Assembly: GCF_000208865.1 (NCBI RefSeq)
Contig: NC_018393.1
Location: forward strand, 1,302,001 to 1,366,000
DNA: 64,000 nt
Reading direction: 5' to 3'
Origin: Neospora caninum Liverpool
Taxonomy: Eukaryota > Apicomplexa > Conoidasida > Eucoccidiorida > Sarcocystidae
Part shown: piece by piece, positions 39,341 to 49,079 of the stretch
Position numbering within the stretch: position 1 is the stretch's first letter
How the letters are laid out: the number at the start of each line of letters is the position of its first letter
The notes under the pieces: model-generated
Seen by the model: the letters and a program-made list of their open reading frames with translations, nothing else
What the model was told of the DNA's origin: nothing
The model's database searches: none
Program-made: the position numbers and the translations under genes

Positions 39341-42300
39341 CGTGTGTATTTATGCCTGTCTACGTACGCATTTAGGTACAGATAGATGTAGATAGAGGTG
39401 AACCGAGAAACACCGATGTTGATAGGTGGGGATGTACATGCCGCAGGCTTCAAGGAGCCAAATTGAAATACAGTGCCAGGTAAAGACGGAAACGAGGAGG
39501 CATCGTCGTGCGTTGCCACATGCAGATCAGTCTCTGTGTTTTCCCTGTTGGGTTGCGACTCAAGGCAGGAAAGGGGCGAGACCGACGCATGCATGTTTTC
39601 TTGCTTTCTACAGCCGTACCAATAGCAGACGTAGAAAATGCACCAGTGAGGCACGTAGGTGCTAAGCGCGCGCGCGAGGACGTACAGAAACACATCAACT
39701 CCAGGCAAATGCTGCGGAGGAAGAGGAGGCAATTAGGACAGGGCGAACAGCACGAAGTGAGAAAGAGAGTCGACAGAAGCAGGGAAACGGGGAAAAGATT
39801 TTAAGAAAGGAAGAGAGGAGAATAGAGAGACAAGGAGGAAGAGACAACAAGAAGAAGTCTGGAGAGAGACACGAGACGGGAGAGAAAGACTCAGTGACCG
39901 TCCGCGACAGAGGTATAAGGAGAGAGAACGCGAGAAATAGAAAGAGAGGAAGAAGGCGAGAGAACGACAGGGAACGAGGGAGGGGAAGGTTGAGTCGGAA
40001 AACAGTGAACAAAGCGACCGACGACTAGAGAGGAAGACTTTACGTCGAGGAGGCACGGGCGAAAAAAGCGGAGCTGGAGGACGTGAAAAGGACAGCGAAA
40101 GCAAAGGGGCTGCGAACATTGCGTGGATCCAGACACACGCAACGTAAAGCTGCACAGAGTTGCCAAGTTAAATCAAAAGGAAAAATGATGCCACAGACAG
40201 AACGACTTACGTGAAGGAAGGACGTGCAGGAGATCTCTGGAGAGTCCGAATTGCTCTCAAGCGGAGTTCCAAGCACCAGAGGCAGCGCATCCCCCAGCAA
40301 AGTTGTCTGAGCTCCCATCGCACAGGCCACAGTTTGTAGAGCTCAAATCGGCACAAGCCCAACGGTGAGTATCTCTAGAGAAATCCATGTTTGTTGATAC
40401 GGTTATGTAGACAGTGTTACATGTGTATACTCAGAGTCATCTACATGGGCAGAGGCCTATGCCTCCAAACATGACTGTGCAGATATGATTTTTAATCTGA
40501 AATGTCTAAATAGGGAGGTACAAATGGAGGTCTGTAAGATGATAGAGAAACCGTTTGAGTCCATCGGCAAGTGTCTCGCTCACAAGTGCACAAAAACCAT
40601 CGACGAGAATCAGGACAAGAAGCTGCTTTCGCTTCCGGTGAACTTCGTGACTGGGCGTGGACCGCGCTGTCTGTACACCGCGTGCTCCTCGCGACCTTCC
40701 TCGCCGTTCATGAGGCGTTGCCTGCCTTCTTCGCGCTCGAATGTCTCGTTGGCCCGTAGAAGCAGTTGGAAACGTCTCTCGTTCCCCTGCGTCTTCACGT
40801 CTTGTGTCAGCAGTGAACAAGGCGAGGCGGATGCCGAGACGCCGGAGCATCCCCGCCATCCGCAAGCCACCTTCCGCCTGTTCCGCCTCTTGGACGCGGT
40901 GTACGTACACCCCGTCGCCATCTTCAGCAGCTGGCACGCCGTCTGGGGAGACCCGGGAAGGTTCGGTCTCGAGGCGAGGAAACCGAAAGCCGGAGTTGAG
41001 ATTGCCGCCGAGTTCGATAACGAAATCGTCGTCGCAGGCGTCAACGAAGTCAGGGAATTGACACGTCTCCTGGGAGTACACACACAACAAAGGAGGAGGG
41101 CGCTGGAGGAGACAGACGTGGGGGAGCGCGTGGAAAAAGCGAGAAACTTCACCTTCCGAGGCACCTGCGTCCCCAGACGCCGCTGGCGCTCTGCGATGCA
41201 TCATGTGAACGCTGAAGCGACGGCGCTAACCACGCCGAGAGGATGCTCAAAGCACGACACGCTACAGGAAAGGCGTCAAGGCTGCGGAGAGGAGAGGAGG
41301 AACGAGGGTTCACCCCCCAGCCTCATGTAGATATAAAGGCCGTGGCAAACAAGCGGGGAGTCACAAAGTGCTTCCCCTCAAAACAGACATTCACGCCAAG
41401 CAAACGCGCAAGGACGGCTCTGGGAATCAAATTTTCCAAAAGCATTAGCATCAACATGTTGCTCATATGCCACCTATACATGATTATACACATACACATC
41501 TCCACACATATCCATGTATACAAAAGAGTTACATGTAACTCCATGTAATGCTACAGAGATAACCTTACATCGAAGTCATCGTTGAAGATGGACTGACCAT
41601 ACACCTCCGCTGCAGTTGCGCTTTGGTGGAACCTGGATGCGTTCGTGCACGAGATATTCCCGTCTGGCATTTGCTGCGTGTTTCCTTTTGTAGCTTTTTC
41701 GCGGCATCCCTCAGGGACTCCTTCTTCATCTTCCTCGCCGTCAACGCTTTCTCGCGAGCGAGTCCCCGAGCGCGAAGACACTTCTGCGAAGGCGTCTCCG
41801 CTCGCGCCTCCTAGGATGCACAGCTCAGATTCTGCCCTCGCCGCTGCATGCGTGCCTGCGTGTGCAAAGAGCCCCGACCTTCGCCCCTCGTCGATGTCGC
41901 GACTGGTTCTGCGCGCTCCGTTCCTTGTCTCGGCTTGTTCCTCTTCACTGGCAGCGCCTTCGGCCGTCGCTTGCCTCGTCTCCAGCAACGCATCTCTGCT
42001 CCCCTGCGACTTCCAATTCCTCGCGGCCTGCAGCGGCACGTACCGGCCTCGGCTTTTCCGTCTTCGATCGCACCCCCCACCATTTTCATCTGATTCTTCC
42101 AACTGACGAGTGGGAGGCGTTCGCCCTTCTTCTCTCGGCGCGGGTGCTTCTGCTTGCCTCTCGCGTCCACTCTGGGTAGCTGCTTCCCTGCGTGGGTCCA
42201 GGTGTCTGTACACCCCAACTCCAGCGACTGCGGAGACGCCGGCGACGAAGGTCCAGAGGCCGGATATGAGGATCCAGGCACGGTCGGCGCATGCGTGTTT

Positions 42301-43419
42301 CACCTTCGACAGGAGGGGAAGGGCGGCGAAGAAGCAGGCGAAAGGGAGGAGAAGAAGGAGGCAAGAGACGGTTTTCAGCAGACGCACCGGCGCGAACACC
42401 TTCCTCGCGGTGGGGCAGTGGACGCCCCGAGGGTCTCCCGCGTCAGACGGGTCAGGCACGAGGCGAGCCGGCAAGGGCGAGGAGGAGGAGACGGGTGCGT
42501 CTGTCGCGCCCCTCGCGAGTTTGCACAGCTCCGCGGACTCCGCTCGAAGGTTGGAGAAGAAGGAAGCGACTCGGCTCAAGACGCCTCTTCGCTCGGGCAG
42601 GGCAGGCTGCGGCGCGTTTGCAAACGCGCAAAAAGGTGCCCGGAGCGGCCGCAGCTGTCCACGCACTGGCGACGCCTCCGCGGGAGAGACCGGGAGATAC
42701 CGCCCGCCGATGAATCGCAGCGACGGCTCACCGCGGGCGCTCTGGAGCGTCGCGAGCCTCTGCGCGTCTTCCACCGCAGACCAGAGAGGCGGGGTGTCGC
42801 CTTGCAGGTGCGCGCCAGGAAACGCGGGTGAAGCCGGGCTGGAAGCGCGGGCGGGAAAACGGAGAGCAGAAGGACCGCCGGGCGCGGAGTCGTGAGCGAC
42901 AGCCGCATGTCCACTGGGGAATCGAGGGGAGGCTGGCAACGGGTCATGGTCCCACGGACGGCGCGCAGACGAAGACGCAGGCAAAGACGAAAGAGACGAC
43001 GCAAGGGTTGATGAAAGTGAAGCCGAGCGAGAAGACGAACGAGAAGGAAAAGTCGAGCGGGAAGAAAGGGACGACGAACGCGAAGAAGGGAGAGACGGCG
43101 AGTGGGAGGCCTGGCGATGAAGGAAGGGTCGAGAAGAGAGAAGGAGGAAGAAGCGACAGACGAGAGCCGACTGGAAGCATTTCAATGTGCGCGTGAGCAG
43201 AACGAGGAGGTGCGTGTCGCTGAGAAAGTAGAAGACGACAGAGACGAGCGACTGGAGAAGAGAGAGCGAGAGGAGCAGCACGTCAGCGCCGGGAGGTTTG
43301 TGGGGCGCCGAGGGCCTCGACACCTTGTAGAAAACAAAGAGGAAAAGACTCAACGTAAACACCGCAAAGGCAGAGAGAACCAACCCGGCCCCCGTCCAGT
43401 CCAACGCCCCGCCTGCCAT
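38179..43419 (-). CDS. Seven-span membrane protein with large internal loops
   Basis: Exons 43419-41569, 41069-40584, 40306-40211, 39711-39620, 39043-38862, 38425-38413 and 38236-38179 join in phase to 925 residues. Hydrophobic segments, judged by eye, are at about residues 10-31, 46-66, 71-95, 343-366, 378-402, 766-793 and 815-842. The sixth spans a splice junction ([19 protein letters not shown]). Span seven ends in CIFYVCYW, completed across a splice. The loop between spans 3 and 4 is Ser/Ala-rich. The loop between 5 and 6 is very long, charged and low-complexity, and includes [10 protein letters not shown]. The C-terminal tail has about 80 residues. Seven spans with a tail suggest a receptor-like or transporter-like protein, but I recognise no family motif. 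The ATG at 43,419 is the first Met; an upstream GTG in frame is ignored. The 13-nt exon and the short last exon are inferred from splice signals and phase only. Confidence 0.68.
39182..39340. repeat. Long TA microsatellite in an intron
   Basis: Three (TA)n blocks separated by short unique pieces, in the intron between exons 39711-39620 and 39043-38862 of the seven-span protein gene. Confidence 0.85.
40898..40911. repeat. 14-bp palindrome GGTGTACGTACACC
   Basis: Exact copy inside exon 2 of the seven-span protein gene, read as VYVH on the minus strand. A variant (GGTGTCTGTACACC) lies in exon 1 of the same gene at 42,201-42,214. See the hunt section. Confidence 0.9.
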
Positions 43420-43479
43420 GCCCACTCGAAAAGAGAAACATACAAGGACCGGCAGAAGAAAGACGAAAAGAGAAAGAGA

Positions 43480-43740
43480 GGAAGGGAGAAGGAGAGGAAG
43501 AGAGGAGGAGAGGAGAAGTGGAGGAGTGGAAGGGAAAAAGAGAGGAAGAGAGGAGGAGACGAGGAGTGGAGGAGTGGAAGAGAGGAGGAGAGGAGGAGAG
43601 GAAGGGAGAAGGAGAGGAAGAGAGAAGGAGAGGAAGAGAGGAAGGGAGAAGGAGAGGAAGAGAGAAGGAGAGGAAGAGAGGAAGGGAGAAGGAGAGGAAG
43701 AGAGATAGAGAGGAAAAGAGGAAGGGATGAGGAGAGGAAT
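43480..43740. repeat. Purine-only GAGGAA/GAAGGA minisatellite
   Basis: About 260 bp made almost wholly of A and G, with a recurring unit of about 16-24 bp such as AGAGAAGGAGAGGAAGAG. It starts just upstream of the seven-span protein gene. The same array resumes after the gap at 44,190, so it probably continues through the gap. It may hamper polymerases and can in principle form triplex DNA. Confidence 0.9.
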
Positions 43741-44089
43741 TAAGAATGTATGTAGATGGGATGGGATGAGGAATGAAGAGAGAAATTTGTGAATATATTT
43801 GGTTATTGAGTAAATTTTTGGAGAGTTTAGGGAAAATTCTTGTAAAGTGTAGGGGTTTTGGTTTAAATTGTGGGGTATGAGGATTTAGTATAATTGATTT
43901 GTTTATGTGGTGTTTATTTATAAAGATAATGTATTGTTTTTTTTGAGAATTTGAGAAAGTAATAATGGTTGTAGGGTTTTTATTTGAGTAAAGAGATAGT
44001 TTCTTTTTATTGGTTTTAAAAAGAAAATAATTTGGGAAATAGGTAAGGGTAGAAGTTTTTTTAATATAGGAAAATTAATATTTTTTTTT
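43741..44089. other. C-depleted tract beside a gap
   Basis: About 350 bp of A, G and T with only about two C residues. Local GC is far below the surroundings. No gene, repeat or organellar motif recognised. It sits between the purine minisatellite and the gap, so low-quality read ends are the leading explanation. Confidence 0.8.
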
Positions 44090-44189
44090 NNNNNNNNNNN
44101 NNNNNNNNNNNNNNNNNNNNNNNNNNNNNNNNNNNNNNNNNNNNNNNNNNNNNNNNNNNNNNNNNNNNNNNNNNNNNNNNNNNNNNNNN
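44090..44189. other. Assembly gap, 100 N
   Basis: Exactly 100 N within the purine minisatellite region. True size unknown. Confidence 0.98.
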
Positions 44190-44350
44190 TGAAGAGTGGA
44201 AGAGAGAAGGAGAGGAAGAGAGAAGGAGAGGAAGAGAGGAAGGGAGAAGGAGAGGAAGAGAGAAGGAGAGGAAGAGAGGAAGGGAGAAGGAGAGGAAGAG
44301 AGGAATAGTGGAAGAGAGGAGGAGGAGGAGAGAGAACGCAGGAGAGGAGG
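44190..44350. repeat. Purine minisatellite, right part
   Basis: Same GGAAGAGAGAAGGAGA-type units as at 43,480-43,740, resuming right after the gap and fading near 44,350. Confidence 0.88.
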
Positions 44351-45748
44351 AGGGAGAACCGCGCAGATAGCCGAGGGGAATATGCGAGACTGTGGCGGTA
44401 GAAAGAGGCCGCAGGACGGGAAGGGAATGCGCATGGAGAAAACAAGACAACAATGCTTTCTTGAGCACAGAGAAGAGATCCTGTTGAGTGAGGAGGTGAG
44501 CTAGCCGACGACCCCTTACACACTTCAGAGAGAAAAACCTTGGTAAAACGGAGGCAAGAAGTTTCGAGAAGACGAAACGAATATAAATCTGCGTTGCTTC
44601 GACAAGAGAGGATTTCCCTGGTTCAAGATATTCACCGCTTCTTGGCATGAAAGGACGCATCCTTGTTCTCAAACCCTGCGAGTGTCTCAAAAGAGAGACG
44701 TGAGAGACAGGAACCTCGTCTGTGTGCTTGGTGTTCTTCCCTTTTGCAAGAGCTTTCTGTTCCTGAGGAGGCTCATCGAGTTTCACGGACGGAGAGGCAA
44801 GCGTGGCGAGTCTTCCTCCTTCATGCGCAAAAACCGCGGGCTCTTAAATCTTCTTCGGGTCTTTCGTGAAAGAGCGAGGTCACCCGCGGCTTTTTGCCTG
44901 CATGCGCACTGCGCATCGTCCAGCCTCTCTCCGAGAGAAAAACGCAGACCCTCGGGGCGTTTGTCCTTTTTCGTTCGACATTTACCTGTCGCGACGGCTG
45001 GTCTGTGCCGTCATGATTTCCCCTTTGGTGTCTGATATTTTCCTCTCGTGCTTCCTTTGTTTTGTCAATTGCGCGTGCATGCCCCGGTGAGAAACTCGCG
45101 CGCACCGACGGCGTCTGTGTCTCCTGTATAATACCCCGTTAGCCTGCGCTGGAAGAAATGTAACCGACACAGCTTTTTGCTTCCTTTTTTTCCGCCGTTT
45201 CGCCATCTCGCTTCACCTCTGAGAGTCGCTTCTCTCTTCCTTTCTACTGCATAGACACCTTCTTCCAGGGCAACTGCGGCACACACTGTCCTTCCCGTCA
45301 TTTTCTCTTCTTCATCTTCTTCCCCTTCGTCTTTTTTTTTGTTTCTTCTTCTTTCGTTCCCCTGCTTCTCAACTGTAAGCCGGGGGCCTCTTGGAGAACG
45401 GCACACGCAGAAACATTTTCGTCCTCGTTTCGCGTGCGTTTGGTCCTTCCCCCTCTCGTGGTGTCTCTTGCTTGTCTGCTCCGTCTTTCTGTGTTTTAGC
45501 CTCGCAAACAAAGCTTTTCTTTTCAAGCCTCTCGAGCGACTCCGCCCACGCGGCCGTCGATGTTTGTCTTTTTCATTGTTTTCGGCCTTTGCTTCTCGCC
45601 ACTCTTTTGCCTCTTCCAAACTCTCTTTCCGCCGTCGTCCGCGTTGGAATCCCTCCCGCACTTTGCCTTTCCGTGCCGTTCTGTTGTCTCGTCTTTGCCT
45701 GCTCTTCTGTCTTTTCTTTTCTGAGAAACGCTCGTCCAATCAGTCCCG
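44351..45748. other. Spacer and probable promoter region
   Basis: Divergent spacer between the seven-span protein gene and the dioxygenase gene. From about 45,180 the plus strand is strongly pyrimidine-rich, consistent with a 5' UTR of the gene starting at 45,749. ORFs are shadows of low-complexity sequence. Confidence 0.5.
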
Positions 45749-47213
45749 ATGAAGGGTCGGTGGCGAAAAGACAAAAGCTCGGCGGGCTGTTCCGGCCACT
45801 CTTCTGCCTCGTCTCTCGCGTCTTCTGCGCTCTCCTCGGCCTGCGCTTCGCAAACGCTCCCGTCCGGAGAGGCGAGTACCACGCATCTCTGGTCTAAGAG
45901 TGGGAAAGCCACTGACAGGAGTTCCTCCGAGAAACCTGGCGCCTCTGTCGCGACTTCGTCAGCCGCGGATGTCGAGACAGCTGGGTTCTTCTCGCGACAG
46001 AGACTGGCCAAGGTCCAGGCAGAGAAAGGCGATCGAGACCCTGAAAACGCCGGCGCGGTCTTTGCATGCAAATCGATGAAGCAGAGCGAATTTGCCCTGT
46101 GTGACGCAAGCAGCTTCTCTGGGTTCAAGGTAAGGCGAACGCGTCCAATTCCCCTTGTGTCCACACATCCTTCTTTTGTCTTCAACAGACGCTCATACGT
46201 CGTCTGGTACGCACCATCTCTATGCAGCCGTTCTCTCTTTGTTTTCGCATCCCCCCTGTTTTTTTCTGCCGTCCAAAACCCGTTCAGTGCTTGTTCACGC
46301 TCTCGTCTTCGCGGTTTCGCTCCTCTCCCGAGGGTTCTTAGGGGGCCAACCGCATCGGACGCAGAAGCAGAAACCAGCGTCTCGAAAACACTCCAGAAAA
46401 CTCTCAAAAAGCTGGGGTTGTGTCCATGTCTTTGGGGCGGTTCAGGCCGCGCAATCGTCGCGCTGTGGGGGGTGCGACAAACCGGAATCATCTCTTCTGT
46501 CTGTCTTTCGGTGTTTCCCTTCTCCGCAGAAAGCGCTCGAAGGCGGATCGATCTACTTGCCGAATTTCTGCTGCGATAAAGACGACTTTTCCATCTTCAA
46601 CAATCTCCTGCGCGACGTGCAGAGATACGCCGAAGAGCAGGAATCCTCGGACGCCGCTTCTGCGCCGCCTCGAGACTCTTCCTCTTCTTCCTCTGCTTCC
46701 TCTGTCGCTGACGTTTCTTCCTCGGTTCTGCCTTTTGCAGGAACCGTGACTTGGTCTCGGCATTTGAAGCACGAGAATCCTTCGTTTTCGCCCACGTTTC
46801 GTCGGGTAATCGCACAGCTGAGCAGCTACTTTGACGTCGAGGTGTATGCGACGCGAATGAATCTGTACATGAACGGGTCGCACTGGAAGCCTCTCCACAA
46901 AGACTCGCATGCATACTCGCCGGTGACGCACATGCAGGAAGACTTCACGGTCGGCGCGTCGTTTGGGGCCTCGCGAGAGCTCGAGTTTGTCCACGACACG
47001 AACGATACCTTTCGCTTCGCCTTTCCGCAACACAATGGCGACGTCTTTGCCTTCAACTGCGAGGTGAACAAGGCCTTCAAACACGGTGTGCCTGCCGTGC
47101 AGAGCGAGACGCACGGCCTGCGGTTCAGCGTCGTTCTTTGGGGGCGTCGACGCAAACTGACAAAGCGAAACGCAGGAGTCAGCGAGTTGAGGCGCGAGGG
47201 GATACTTCCCTGA
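45749..47213 (+). CDS. AlkB-like 2-oxoglutarate/Fe(II) dioxygenase
   Basis: Two exons, 45749-46129 and 46530-47213, joined in phase (GT-AG), give 354 residues. The first exon encodes a Ser/Ala-rich stretch without a domain. The second encodes the catalytic domain: GGSIYLPNFCCDKDDFSIFN, then SRHLKHENPSFSPTF. The iron ligands are His250 and Asp252 in KPLHKDSHAY and His312 in FKHGVP. Arg325 in GLRFSVVLWG fits the 2-oxoglutarate-binding Arg. ASFGASRELEFVH and NGDVFAFN are typical of the jelly-roll core of AlkB/2OG-FeII_Oxy_2 proteins. A Ser-rich insertion of about 30 residues sits early in the domain. Known chemistry is oxidative demethylation or hydroxylation. The substrate (nucleic acid or protein) cannot be told. 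The ATG lacks a purine at -3, so an upstream start or exon is possible. Confidence 0.85.
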
Positions 47214-49079
47214 TCGCCAGCAACGGGGTGGACCCAGGACTAACGAAGCGAAGGCTCTTTCCTGAGAGGAAACAAAAGACGCTGCACGGAGAAGAAAACA
47301 CGAAGAAGAGAACGCACACAAGAGAACTTGAAAGAGAAAAAACACGAAGAAGCAGGAAACACGAAGACGTAAACCTAAAGAGGAAAAGACGAAACAGAGA
47401 GACTGAAGAGTGCGACGGGGGACGGCTCGAAGGGAGCAGACAAACGAACAGACAAGACAGAGAAACGACACAGAAGCGGAACAGAGAAGACGCATAAGAG
47501 TTGCGTGAGGCGAGAGCTGAGCCGGAGTTGAAGAGCCGCAACGTAGTTCTGAACAGAAAAAAGGGGTTTTACTTTTTTCGAAAAAAGGAGGGACCGCATA
47601 CAATCATACGTTTCTCAGGAACTCCCAGGCGTTCCAGGAGCCGCCGCAAGCGGATGTTCTTGTCAAATACACCTCACGCGGTTTACACACCTAGGCAAAT
47701 ACGGCTTACGCGAGTGCACACTGAACTACGCTCTTGCCTCCCTCATAACCTAATTCTATACAAATAAATCTCTTTTGAATTCCTACATAGCTATGCAGAT
47801 ATATATATATATATATATATATATGGTTGTGTGTATTTGAGGGCTGTATTGATAAGCGCATTTGACACTGGGAGACCAACGCGTCCCTGATTTTGTTTTA
47901 GGTTTATGGATGCTCGAGAACATCAGGATGTGTCAAGCAAATGCGTTTTGTCTGTTTGTCGCCGTGCTCCGAGGTCCACAAAACGGCAGCATGTATTTCC
48001 ATTTCCCTGGAACTCGCTTTGTCAGCTCTGCGCTGTGTTAGCCCGGTGTCTCGACACCACGCACGTCTCTCTGTTGCGGAATTGCATATATGTTATGTGC
48101 AATCTGCGTCTCTCCTTGTTCGTATGCCTGCCGGTCTGTGGCTTCTTTTCTCTCGCTCGCCTTCCGCCTTCTCCTGTCTGCGCTCACGCGTTCTCTCCTC
48201 CTTGCTTCTATCCGGCCTTTGCTTCTCTTTTTCCCTTCACCTCTTCCTGTGTCTCCTTGCACGGGTGCTGCCATTCATTCTCGCGGTCTGCCGCCGCGAA
48301 GCCAAACGCTTCCCTGCGTCGGAACACCACCCCCGCTTAACAAATCTCATTTAGTCATGCCATATGTCGATATATATATATATATATATGCCTGTGTGTG
48401 TGCATGTGTGTACGCATATAAAGGTAGACGGACACTCGTTGTGTGCTGGAGTGTATTAGAGATATCTTGGGCCCCTACCGAATGCTGTGTCTTCGTGCGT
48501 AGAGCGACAATCGAAGCGACGGCGAGACATCGAGTTCTCCAATCATGATCTTAGACAACAGAATCAGGTACTTTAATCCATGTTTTTCCATGTTGATTCT
48601 TTCACAATCTTTGGGTTGTCTCTTCTTCCCCGCCTGTCTCTCTCCAGTAGCGTCTCCCGCCCCTGTCGATCGGCCAAAAGCCTACTGGAGCCGTCTCCAT
48701 CGTCTATCGTTCTCGTGTGTCTCTTGTTCCCTCGTCGGTCTTCCTCGGCTCTTTGAATGCGACCGCAGCACAAAATGCCCCTACACCAACACACAATCGT
48801 GCTCATGAAAAACTCAACGAAAACCTCACATGCATACACACACATTCCAACCTCCTCTCTCCCCTCTCTCTTTTCCTATATCTACATATATAGATGTCTA
48901 TACGTATCTATATATATATATATATATGAATAGAAAGAGATGGAGAGGTCCATCTGTATCCAGGTATCTGTCTCAGGTGCTGTATCCGAAAACGCGCCGC
49001 TTTGTCGTTCTAGAGATGAAGTGCGGCTGACCACGAGTGACACATCTCAGTTCGCTGTCGTCTTCAGAAACGCGCTTTT
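47214..49079. other. Convergent spacer with TA microsatellites
   Basis: 3' flanks of the dioxygenase gene and the giant coiled-coil gene. TA runs at about 47,799-47,824, 48,369-48,388 and 48,909-48,927. No gene recognised; ORFs in pyrimidine-rich sequence are not supported. Confidence 0.55.

Noticed and set aside
41551..41568. Extension of the first seven-span exon to a stop at 41,551
   Set aside because: A GTAAGG donor at 41,568 joins in phase to an exon that leads to spans 6 and 7, so the extra six codons are intronic.
43741..44089. Organellar (mitochondrial or apicoplast) DNA insertion
   Set aside because: The tract is AT-rich, but I see no organellar gene motif, and the lack of C is strand-specific, unlike apicoplast DNA.
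43918..44786. Minus ORFs crossing 44,090-44,189
   Set aside because: They run across the N gap and are made of purine minisatellite translation (Leu/Ser/Pro runs).
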